NCBI GenBank assembly: GCA_963663845.2
Contig: OY760650.2
Coordinates: forward strand, 806,001-870,000
Length of the DNA: 64,000 bases
Source of the DNA: Versatilivorator sp963663845
Lineage (GTDB): Bacteria; Acidobacteriota; Terriglobia; Versatilivoradales; Versatilivoraceae
Direction: 5' to 3'
Shown here: piece after piece, positions 40,621 through 47,998 of the stretch
Layout: every line of letters starts with the position of its first letter
Numbering within the stretch: position 1 is the first letter of the stretch
Notes under the pieces: model-generated
The model's input: only the letters and a program-made list of their open reading frames with translations
Databases searched by the model: none
Told to the model about the DNA's origin: nothing
Position numbers and translations under genes: made by a program

Positions 40621-41645
40621 CAGGCCACCTGCCTTCTGGAGTTGATCCGGATATTGGCCGCCTGCTCTCCACGCAGCGCGATCAGCGCTCCCCGGATCCT
40701 GAAGGCCGTCGGGTCTCCCACCGGGCTCCTCATCTCGGCGGCCACCACCGTGCCGGGAAGGAGGCCCAGGTCCATGAGGCGGCGCCTTTCCAGGCCCCGG
40801 CAGTTGGGAGACAACCCGACCACGGTGGCTTGCTCGCCGGGCTCCAGAGCCGCCAGCGTTTCCAGGGACTCTTCCACCGCCTGCTCCCGCGGCAGGGGAA
40901 CCACCGAGACGTTGGCGGCCACGATGGGCGCCAGCACGTGCTCCTCGCCATCGGCCCAGAAGCAGATGCGCTCGGCCGAGACGTGGGTCAACTGGACCGC
41001 CATCAGGGGATGGAGCCCCTCGGCCACCAACTGGGCATAGACGGCCTCGGGCTCGTCCTCCAGGTGGGCGATCCTGGCCCGTTCTCCCACCGCCAGGCTG
41101 GAGAGCGGTTGTCCCCGGCGCGGGGGGAGTTGCCCCCGTTGGGTGGGAATGGGATCACCGTGCGGGTCGAAGGGCGGGTTGCCCATGCGGGCCGCCAGCG
41201 CGTCGGCTTCGCTGGAGGACAGGCGATGCTCCTGCTGCTCGGCGCGCTTGTGCCAGTCCGGCTCCTTCAGCCCCGTCTCCTCCGAGAGGTAGCGCTCCCA
41301 GAGACGATGCGCCCGGATGATTCGCAGGGCATATTCTCTTCCCTTGGGGGTCAGCCGCAGCGAGGCGCCATCGGAAGTGACCAGCGCACCGGCCTCGATG
41401 CTCTGAACCAGCCCCGCCACCTTTTCCACGGGCGTGCCCAGGGCGCCGGAAAGGCTCTGAACCGTGGCTGCCCGCTGCTCGTACTCGCAATGGTAGAGGT
41501 GCTTGAGAGCATCCTCGGACAGCACCCGGTCCGACAGGCGCAGCCGCCTGCGCCAGCGCTCCAGCCAACCGCGCCCGGGGCGAAACAGGAAATAGATCGC
41601 CAAGGCGGCCAGAACCACCGATAGGGGAGAGGTCAACTCGTTCAT
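40620..41645 (-). CDS. Membrane-anchored DtxR-FeoA fusion regulator
   Basis: The 341-residue protein begins with one membrane helix (LTSPLSVVLAALAIYFLF, residues 4-21) and a basic stretch. It continues with a DtxR-type winged helix (LSEDALKHLYHCEYEQ, LTPKGREYALRIIRAHRLWERYL), and a metal-binding dimerisation segment with HKRAEQQEHRLSSSEADALA and DPHGDPIP. The C-terminal part holds FeoA-like SH3 domains (LAALEPGEQATVVGLSP, RRLMDLGLLPGTVVAAEM, FRIRGALIALRGEQAANI). It replaces a separate feoA in front of feoB. A membrane tether on a DtxR-like domain is odd and may mean it no longer acts as a free repressor. Confidence 0.85.
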   Translation of the reverse strand: MNELTSPLSVVLAALAIYFLFRPGRGWLERWRRRLRLSDRVLSEDALKHLYHCEYEQRAATVQSLSGALGTPVEKVAGLVQSIEAGALVTSDGASLRLTPKGREYALRIIRAHRLWERYLSEETGLKEPDWHKRAEQQEHRLSSSEADALAARMGNPPFDPHGDPIPTQRGQLPPRRGQPLSSLAVGERARIAHLEDEPEAVYAQLVAEGLHPLMAVQLTHVSAERICFWADGEEHVLAPIVAANVSVVPLPREQAVEESLETLAALEPGEQATVVGLSPNCRGLERRRLMDLGLLPGTVVAAEMRSPVGDPTAFRIRGALIALRGEQAANIRINSRRQVA

Positions 41646-41646
41646 C

Positions 41647-42423
41647 TCAACCCCGACTGGCGAGAAAGCCGGCTTCCCGAGGAGCCGGACCGTCCGGAGC
41701 CGATGTCGAATCGCCCGGCCGGTCCTTCAGGGGCAACACGAAGATGCTCCTGCAAGCCTCCAGGCCCAGGTAGACCGGCTCCCGGCCGGATTCGGGGAGC
41801 AGCTTCAACGGCCCCTGAAACGGAGCCTTCTCTTGCAGGGAGAGCCGGGTGGCCGGGCGCAGGCCGACCTTGTCCAGGTAGGCCAGGAACTCGGGGTCGC
41901 TGTTGGTGACCTTGCGGACTCTGTAGCTCCCCGGTTCGGCCTCGGCCAGGCAGAGGTCGTCCTCCACCTGCCGAAATCCCCGGGCGTCGGGGATGGTTTC
42001 GCCGTGGGGGTCCTGGACGGGAAAGTCCAGCAGCGCGTCGATGCGGGAGATGAAGAGGTCGGAGACGGCATGCTCCAGGCGTTCGGCCTCCTGGTGGACC
42101 TGTTCCCAACCGTAGCCCAGGACCTGGTGGAGGAACATCTCCAGCAGGCGGTGGCGGCGCAGGATCCGCACGGCCATCCGGCGCCCCTTGCGGGTGAGCG
42201 TGGCCCCGTAGTAGGGCTTGTATTCGAGCAGCCCGGCCTTCTTCAACTTCCTCAGCATGTCGGTGACGGAAGCGTCGGCCACGTCCAGGTGACGGGCCAC
42301 CCTGGAGGTGCTGGCCCTCTGCTTCATGTCCTCGATCTTGAGGACCACCTTGAGATAGTCCTCCACCGTGCTGGAGACGGTTGCCTGATTCTGCGATTCA
42401 GCGGCCACCGGATTGCCTTTCAT
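41647..42423 (-). CDS. DtxR/MntR-family metal-dependent repressor
   Basis: The 258-residue protein has a DtxR winged helix (VSSTVEDYLKVVLKIEDMKQRA, STSRVARHLDVADASVTDMLRKL, YYGATLTRKGRRMAVRILRRHRLLEMFL) and a metal-site helix with QEAERLEHAVSD. DPHGETIPD and a C-terminal SH3-like FeoA domain follow. It should repress the operon when iron or manganese is plentiful. The palindrome TTAGACTGATCTAA at 42518-42531, 95 bases before its start, is a candidate operator. It is the first gene of the feo operon. Confidence 0.92.
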   Translation of the reverse strand: MKGNPVAAESQNQATVSSTVEDYLKVVLKIEDMKQRASTSRVARHLDVADASVTDMLRKLKKAGLLEYKPYYGATLTRKGRRMAVRILRRHRLLEMFLHQVLGYGWEQVHQEAERLEHAVSDLFISRIDALLDFPVQDPHGETIPDARGFRQVEDDLCLAEAEPGSYRVRKVTNSDPEFLAYLDKVGLRPATRLSLQEKAPFQGPLKLLPESGREPVYLGLEACRSIFVLPLKDRPGDSTSAPDGPAPREAGFLASRG

Positions 42424-42517
42424 TGCCCTCGTATCAATTTAGAGTAACCAAAAAAGACACCCTCCGCAAGCCTCCAATGTGTTCTTTTCAGGTTGGCAAG
42501 AGCTCTTTGGGAATTTA

Positions 42518-42531
42518 TTAGACTGATCTAA
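42518..42531. promoter_or_regulatory. Candidate DtxR-type operator
   Basis: TTAGA-CTGA-TCTAA is a perfect 5+5 inverted repeat in an AT-rich patch upstream of the DtxR gene. DtxR-family proteins bind AT-rich palindromes of this kind. A second related half-site, TTTAGAGTAACC, lies near 42437-42448, close to the start codon. Confidence 0.45.
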
Positions 42532-42718
42532 AAATCAGGGGGGAGGGATTCCTGAGGCCCGCACACGGAGCACGAGTGTCACTCCCCCCTTGAGGTGGAG
42601 TCGGCGAAGCCCGCAGTCGAGCCGGTGGGGGGTCAACGCGGCGCTACGAGAGTGAAATGCAGCGGTGCTTGGGTGGACCGTTTGCGGCGGCGTTCTTGAA
42701 ACGCCGTGCGGTTTCGAA

Positions 42719-42884
42719 CGGGTGCTTCCTATTCGCCGCATTCGCGGCTAGGTTGGCGCGGAACCGAAACGACCCCGGGCTGCCGCCCGGGGCTACACGA
42801 GGCCGCAGCTTCGCAGCTCTATAAGGATGGCTTGTAGCAAGGGTTTCCGCGGGTGATACACGTCAACCGCAGCTTCGCAGCTCT
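42719..42884. repeat. 166 bp dispersed repeat, copy 1
   Basis: Landmarks in order are GGGTGCTTCC, TTCGCGGCTAGGTTGGCGC, CGACCCCGGGCTGCCGCCCG (hairpin CCCCGGGC/GCCCGGGG), GCAGCTTCGCAGCTCTATAA, GGATGGC, and ACGTCAACCGCAGCTTC. All recur in the same order and spacing in the opposite orientation at 61311-61476. Confidence 0.8.
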
Positions 42885-43035
42885 CTCCGATATTCCGATA
42901 CTGCGGGGGGTGGGGATTTTTTCAACCAAATACTCAGGCGGGAGGTTGGGGTTTGATTTGAGGCGCGTCGGAAACGGCAATCGTTCCTGCGGTGCGGTTT
43001 CGAAGGCGAGGCTTGCTCGGGCTGATCCCTTACTA

Positions 43036-43194
43036 TCAACTCTCTCCGTCATCCTGGTTGAATCGCCCCTGGATCCAACCTTCGATTCTGGCCAGGCGTT
43101 CCGAAAGCCCCACGATATCGGCGTGAAGTTTCCAAAGAAACAGAAAGATGGCTGCAAGCCCCCCCAACTGCACAATGGACGTGGTGGTCTCCAT
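43036..43194 (-). CDS. Tiny membrane protein with short coiled coil (52 aa)
   Basis: ATG at 43194 opens 52 codons with an AGGAG site ten bases upstream. The protein has a membrane helix (IVQLGGLAAIFLFLW, residues 7-21) followed by the amphipathic KLHADIVGLSERLARIEGWI and an acidic end, FNQDDGES. Architecture and the L-H-A-x-I-x-x-L pattern place it with the other small membrane/coiled-coil proteins in this window. Function unknown. Confidence 0.6.
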   Translation of the reverse strand: METTTSIVQLGGLAAIFLFLWKLHADIVGLSERLARIEGWIQGRFNQDDGES

Positions 43195-43392
43195 ATGGAT
43201 TTTGCTCCTTTCGTCCTACACGCTCATTATTGAGATTTCCTGTCGAAATTTCGCACTTGCTTTCGACTTGATCACTGTCTGAGGGAGCTATGGAGATTTG
43301 TACCACGGCCAAGCCCATGGAAAATTGCGTGCTAGCATAGGTGCCAGGGAGAAATAACCTCCCCTTCGTACTCAAAGACAAGGATTTCTCCA

Positions 43393-43839
43393 ATGTCCCA
43401 ACATCATGTCGAGCTGCAGTGGCAGCGTGAGTCTGCCGATTTTACCTACCAGAGCTACAACCGGGACCACCGGTGGGTCTTCGATGGAGGGGCCGAGGTG
43501 CCGGCTTCGGCTTCGCCGGGCTTTCTGGGGAACCCGGCCTGCGTGGACCCGGAAGAGGCCTTGATCGCCGCCCTGTCCAGTTGCCACCTGCTGACCTTCC
43601 TGGCCATTGCGGCCAAGCGGCGCTTCGTGGTGGATGCCTACAGCGACCGGCCGGTCGGCCACCTGGAACGGGACGCCGAGGGGCGCTTCGCCCTGACCCG
43701 GGTCAGCCTGAAACCCAAAATCGTCTTCGGCGGGGAGCAGCCGTCGCCGGAGCAGCTCCGGCAGATGCACGAAATGTCCCACCGTCAGTGCTTCATCGCC
43801 AACTCGGTCAAGACCCGGGTGACGGTCGAGACCGAGTAG
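43393..43839 (+). CDS. OsmC/Ohr family peroxiredoxin-like protein
   Basis: The 148-residue protein has the OsmC layout: HHVELQWQRESADFTYQSYNRD at the start, VDPEEALIAALSSCHLLTFLAIAA with the first redox Cys, and HRQCFIANSVKTRVTVE with the second. The two cysteines reduce organic hydroperoxides in this family. It converges with the metallo-beta-lactamase gene, with eight bases between stops. Confidence 0.9.
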   Translation: MSQHHVELQWQRESADFTYQSYNRDHRWVFDGGAEVPASASPGFLGNPACVDPEEALIAALSSCHLLTFLAIAAKRRFVVDAYSDRPVGHLERDAEGRFALTRVSLKPKIVFGGEQPSPEQLRQMHEMSHRQCFIANSVKTRVTVETE

Positions 43840-43847
43840 CGACAGCC

Positions 43848-45764
43848 TCAGTCGGCCACCGTTACCAGGGCTTCCGCCACCGGCCCCTGGGAGACGCCGT
43901 CCACGGCGATCTCGGCCGTCACCAGGCGGCGCACTCCGTCGGCGGCCTCGGGGGCGGTGGCGGCCAGTTGGATCTCGCCCTTCCCGTCGGCCGGCAGGGT
44001 GAGCTCGGTGTACTCGCCGGCAGCGCTCCATCCGTCGGGAGGAAGCAGGCGGGCCTGGAAGGTGGCTTCGGTTTCCAGGTTGTTGCGGAGCAGCAGCCGG
44101 TATTCCAGGGACTGCCCGGGCTTGACCTCGGCCAGGTAGGGCAGCATCCGCGCCCAGAACAGGTCGATGTAGCTGTCGCCGGGTTCGCCCACCAGTTTCC
44201 GAAAGACCCGCTCCTTGCGGTGAACGAAGTCCGAGTACTCCCGCAGCAGCGACGGGTCGCACTTCCAGACTCCCATGTGGCCGGGACAGATCAGGTCGGG
44301 GGCCACCTGGTTCATCACCTCGATGCAGCGTTGGTGCATGCCGAGCTGAAAGCTGTTGCGCAGCACCGTGGTCTGATAGGGCCTGGTCTCCACCTTGCCG
44401 CTCACCAGCACCTCCTGCAGGAAGTAGTTGTCGCCGGTGAAGGCCACCCACTGGCCGTCGATCTCCCCGCTCAGAACCGAGTGGTACTCGGTCTGGCCGG
44501 GGGCGAAGTGGATGTCGAAGGTGTATTCCTCCCAGTCGAAACGCTCCCGGTCGCTCAAGGTCCGGTCGATGCGGATGGGCTTGTGAAAGGTGCAGGGAGT
44601 GGAGCTCCAGGCGGCGGGGTCGGCCAGAACCTGGGCCACCGCATCCAGGGCCCAGCAGCGGGTGCCGTAGAACTGCTGCAGGTGCGGGATGCCGCAGGTG
44701 TGGTCGTCGTGGATGTGGGTGGGAATCACCAGGTCCAGGGTGTGCACGCCGTATTCCTTGCGGAGCTGCTTGAGATGGTGCTCGATGAACCGCATGACCT
44801 CCAGCCCGTTGTGGTCGGCGAAGGTGTGCATGTGGGGATGGAAGGCGTGGCCGTAGTCGACGAACAGCGCCTTTCCCGAATCGGAGAGGATCACGTAGAA
44901 GAAGGAACAGGTCCAGGAGCCCCCCCAGAGGAGGTGCTTGGAAAGCTCCACGAACCTGGGTTCGGGCAGGTAGAGCATCTCGGGAATGCTCTCCCTCCCG
45001 CCGACCCGCATTCCCCGCCCCAGCGAGACCAGTTGCACCAGGGACTTCTCCAGCCGGTCGATGTCGCCCACGGGGTCTTCGATCTCTCCCCCGTGGGAGG
45101 GCAGTCCCAGGGGCGTGCCCGAAACGGAGTGGGTGCGCCCTCCCACCACCTCCCCGCTGAGCGCGTCCCTCAGCGCCTGGATGGACTGCAGGGTGAAGAG
45201 GGCGCCGGTCATGTCTCCGTAGGTGTATTCCATGGCGTGGAGCTGGTAGAGCTTGCCCCCTTCCACCATCAGGTCTCCGCTGAAAACCACCAGCCGCCCG
45301 TCGATCTCCGCCAGCAGTGCTACCGAACCCTGGGTATGCCCCTTGGCCGGCAGCACGTAGAAGCGGCAACTGCGCCAGGCAAACTCCTCGTAGTCGTTCA
45401 GGGTGGCGGAGACCGGAAGATCCCGGGCCAGGGTCAAGAAGTTGTTGCGGTCGTCGTAGTTGTCGTAGACGCGGCGGGTCTGCCAGAACAGCTCGGCCTT
45501 CTCGAAGAGATGGCGCTCGTACTGGGGGACCGCCAGCCTGGCTCCCGCCTCGATCAGCCTGGGGTCTCCCCAGCACTGATCGCGGTGGTGGTGGGTGTGG
45601 AGCACCCACTCCACCCTGGTGCAGCCGATCTCCGCCAGGGAGTCGAGCACGGCGCCGGAGCCGGCGTCGATCAGCAGCGCCGAGGGGCCGTCCTTGACCA
45701 CGTAGACGTTACAGGTGTCGGTGAATCGGTAGAGGTTCTCGGAAATTCTTTCCATGGCGGCCAT
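43848..45764 (-). CDS. Tandem metallo-beta-lactamase-fold hydrolase
   Basis: The 638-residue protein contains two MBL-fold units. The first (about 1-290) has VEWVLHTHHHRDQCWGD, a variant of HxHxDH with Gln in place of the last His, then KGHTQGSVALLAEID and FSGDLMVEGG. The second (about 300-520) has IPTHIHDDHTCGIP with an intact HIHDDH, AFTGDNYF and CPGHMG. About 100 C-terminal residues are beta-rich (LRNNLETEATFQARLLP). ATG at 45764 has AGGGAGAG eight bases upstream. It lies 20 bases downstream of the chelatase genes on the same strand, suggesting a shared transcript. Substrate unknown. Confidence 0.85.
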   Translation of the reverse strand: MAAMERISENLYRFTDTCNVYVVKDGPSALLIDAGSGAVLDSLAEIGCTRVEWVLHTHHHRDQCWGDPRLIEAGARLAVPQYERHLFEKAELFWQTRRVYDNYDDRNNFLTLARDLPVSATLNDYEEFAWRSCRFYVLPAKGHTQGSVALLAEIDGRLVVFSGDLMVEGGKLYQLHAMEYTYGDMTGALFTLQSIQALRDALSGEVVGGRTHSVSGTPLGLPSHGGEIEDPVGDIDRLEKSLVQLVSLGRGMRVGGRESIPEMLYLPEPRFVELSKHLLWGGSWTCSFFYVILSDSGKALFVDYGHAFHPHMHTFADHNGLEVMRFIEHHLKQLRKEYGVHTLDLVIPTHIHDDHTCGIPHLQQFYGTRCWALDAVAQVLADPAAWSSTPCTFHKPIRIDRTLSDRERFDWEEYTFDIHFAPGQTEYHSVLSGEIDGQWVAFTGDNYFLQEVLVSGKVETRPYQTTVLRNSFQLGMHQRCIEVMNQVAPDLICPGHMGVWKCDPSLLREYSDFVHRKERVFRKLVGEPGDSYIDLFWARMLPYLAEVKPGQSLEYRLLLRNNLETEATFQARLLPPDGWSAAGEYTELTLPADGKGEIQLAATAPEAADGVRRLVTAEIAVDGVSQGPVAEALVTVAD

Positions 45765-45784
45765 GGGCGTCACTCTCCCTTCGA

Positions 45785-47998
45785 TCAGGACAGGTTCAGG
45801 GCGCGGGACTGCTCCTCGATGGAGGCGAAGAGCTGCCGCTTCTCGGACTCGCTGGGGGTGCTTCGGTAGGCGGTGAGAAGCTCCTTCATGCCTACCAGGC
45901 CCTTGTACAAGCCGGCGTTATCCAGGGGCGGCGTGAGGTAGGAGACCAGCTCGGCGCTGGTGCGGCGCTTGGCGATGGTGCCTTCGGAGGGATTGTTGAC
46001 GCTGTAGACGTAGAGATGGGGCATGGCTCCCAGGAGGCGGTCGGGCCAGCAGCCCGAGGAGAGTCCGACCTGCTTGCCCGGCATGAATTCAGCCGCCCCG
46101 TGGGTGCCCAGGTGGATGACGGCGTCGGCCCGATAGACCTTCTGCAGGTAGCTGTAGAGGGCCATGAAGCCGTGGTGGGGCGCGCCTCCCCGGGCCGCCA
46201 GCATCCGCATGGGATCGCCCTCGTAGCCGAAGCCGGGTTGGACGCCGATGAAAGCGTTCCCGAGACGGGCGCCCAGAATCATCAGGTCCCTGCCGGAAGC
46301 GTTGAGGACGCCCGGGGCCGCACCCCACTCCCGCTCGATCTCGGCCACGTGGGGACAGAGGCTCCGGTACTCGTCCACCGGCATCCGGTAGGCCACGTTG
46401 GCCACCGTGCCCCACGCCTGGGAGTTGCCCTCCAGGATCCGGCAGCGTAGATCTTCCGGGTCCTGCAGCCGCGGAACGTCATATCCCTCGCACCGGAGCC
46501 GCGTCAACACCTCCAGCAGGCTGGCGAAGACGTCCAGGTCGGCGGCGGTGCCCAGGTTCCCCTTGCCCGGGGGAAAGCAGAAGATCACCAGGGCCAGCTT
46601 GAGGCTGTGGCGGGGAGCGGTCTGCAGGCGGTTCCAGCCCGCCAGCCTGGCGGCAATGAGCCGGCAGCGCTCGGCCAGCGGTTCGGGCTGGCGGCTCTTG
46701 TGGCGCACGCCCCCGAACAGGCGGGACTCGGTGGCTCCGTCCAGCTCGGGGACGGCCACCTGCATGGCGGTCTGCACCGGATTGAGGCCCACCCGGCTCT
46801 GCTCCCAGTTCTCGATGGTCTGCAGGTCCAGCGAGACCAGGGAGCGAAAGGGAATGCCGAGCTTCCGGAGAAACTCCACCGAGGCTTCGGTGTCGTTCAT
46901 CACCGGCCCTCCCACGAAGCTGAACCCGGTCAGCGAAACGATCTGGCTGACCCGCGGGCGAAGACGTTCCTCACCGCCGCCTGGGACGGGTGTCGGCTCG
47001 CCGCCGCCCTCCTCCAGAAAGTAGGCGCGGCAGGCCTCCCGGTTGTCCATGAAGGTGGAGATGGCCGCCACCACCGACAGTCCTTCCGACTCGATGGCCC
47101 CAATGAGCCCGTCGTAGTGCCGCCGGGCCTCTCCCACGATCTGGGGACGCATCAGCAGCAGCCCGACGGTGGTCCGGGGCTCCAGGCTGCGCCCGGTGGC
47201 CGCCCGGTACCAGTCCCGGTAGGCGCTGAAACTCTCGAACAGCTCGGGAGCCAAGGGGTGATAGAGCCCGGTGGAGGGCCGCACCTCGGGCGGGTCGGGC
47301 GACGCCAGGCCGGCGTGGCCCGGCACGTAGTGCTTGACGGCGTGCAGCAGCATCGACCGAATGTTCTTGGGAGTGGGTTGCAGGAAGTGGCAGTAGAGGA
47401 TGAGGTAGTTCTTGATGTCCCTCAGCTTGCCGGCGCCGGGAACGAACTTCAGGATCCTGGGCAGACGCGCCGCCAGCTTGTGGTAGGCGTGGAAGTTCCC
47501 TTTGCCGGAGCGGGAGCCGCGGTCCGAGCGCGAGGCGGCTCGCCGGGACATCAGCTCCGACATCCAGGTTCCCAGGCGGTGAGTCAGGCTCAGGCCCGAC
47601 CCCGCTCGGGCCGCCCGGCGGCCCGAGCGCTTGAGGGTGGCCATCAGGCGGCCCAGGTCCAGCTTGCCCATGCGGGTGCGGCCCATCAGGTCGGCCAGGC
47701 AATTGAACACGATCACGGCGTGGTGGCGAGGGCGGAAGCGGTCCAGGGCTTCCAGCAGGCGCCGGCTGTTGTCCGAATCGGTCAGGTGCATGACCAGCAC
47801 CAGGTCGGCCCCGGCCAGGTCCTCCAGGGCCGCCTCCCACTCGGGCTCGGACCAGGCGGCCCCGCCGTTGTGGGCGGCCAGGCGCAGCTCCAGTCCATGC
47901 TCCCGGATTTCGCTTTCGGCCCGGCGCAACGGGGCCAGGATGCTGGAGCCCACGTAGAACACCACCACCCGGACCGGATTGGGGGCTGAATCCTTCAA
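45785..47998 (-). CDS. bchH: Magnesium chelatase H subunit, N-terminal part as a separate gene
   Basis: The 737-residue protein corresponds to the first roughly 60% of BchH/ChlH. It has VRVVVFYVGSSILAPLRRAE at the start, RLPRILKFVPGAGKLRDIKNY, GLYHPLAPELFESFSAYRDWY, VSLTGFSFVGGPVMND, LALVIFCFPPGKGNLGTAADLDV, FIGVQPGFGYEGDPMRML and HLGTHGAAEFMPGKQVGLSSG, ending KRRTSAELVSYLTPPLDNAGLYKGL and LNLS. The start is a TTG (AAGGAG seven bases upstream) that overlaps the stop of the C-terminal-half gene, TTGA. EFMPGKQVG favours BchH over CobN. Uniquely, its gene lies downstream of the gene for the C-terminal part. Confidence 0.88.
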   Translation of the reverse strand: MKDSAPNPVRVVVFYVGSSILAPLRRAESEIREHGLELRLAAHNGGAAWSEPEWEAALEDLAGADLVLVMHLTDSDNSRRLLEALDRFRPRHHAVIVFNCLADLMGRTRMGKLDLGRLMATLKRSGRRAARAGSGLSLTHRLGTWMSELMSRRAASRSDRGSRSGKGNFHAYHKLAARLPRILKFVPGAGKLRDIKNYLILYCHFLQPTPKNIRSMLLHAVKHYVPGHAGLASPDPPEVRPSTGLYHPLAPELFESFSAYRDWYRAATGRSLEPRTTVGLLLMRPQIVGEARRHYDGLIGAIESEGLSVVAAISTFMDNREACRAYFLEEGGGEPTPVPGGGEERLRPRVSQIVSLTGFSFVGGPVMNDTEASVEFLRKLGIPFRSLVSLDLQTIENWEQSRVGLNPVQTAMQVAVPELDGATESRLFGGVRHKSRQPEPLAERCRLIAARLAGWNRLQTAPRHSLKLALVIFCFPPGKGNLGTAADLDVFASLLEVLTRLRCEGYDVPRLQDPEDLRCRILEGNSQAWGTVANVAYRMPVDEYRSLCPHVAEIEREWGAAPGVLNASGRDLMILGARLGNAFIGVQPGFGYEGDPMRMLAARGGAPHHGFMALYSYLQKVYRADAVIHLGTHGAAEFMPGKQVGLSSGCWPDRLLGAMPHLYVYSVNNPSEGTIAKRRTSAELVSYLTPPLDNAGLYKGLVGMKELLTAYRSTPSESEKRQLFASIEEQSRALNLS

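Larger units (their letters stand above)
42424..43035. other. Intergenic region upstream of the feo operon, with repeats
   Basis: About 610 bases without a supported gene. They hold the putative DtxR operator (42518-42531), a CTCCCCCCTTGAGG-type dispersed repeat near 42576-42640, a hairpin GGCGTT-CTTG-AAACGCC-like sequence near 42688-42706, and the 166 bp repeat at 42719-42884. Confidence 0.55.
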
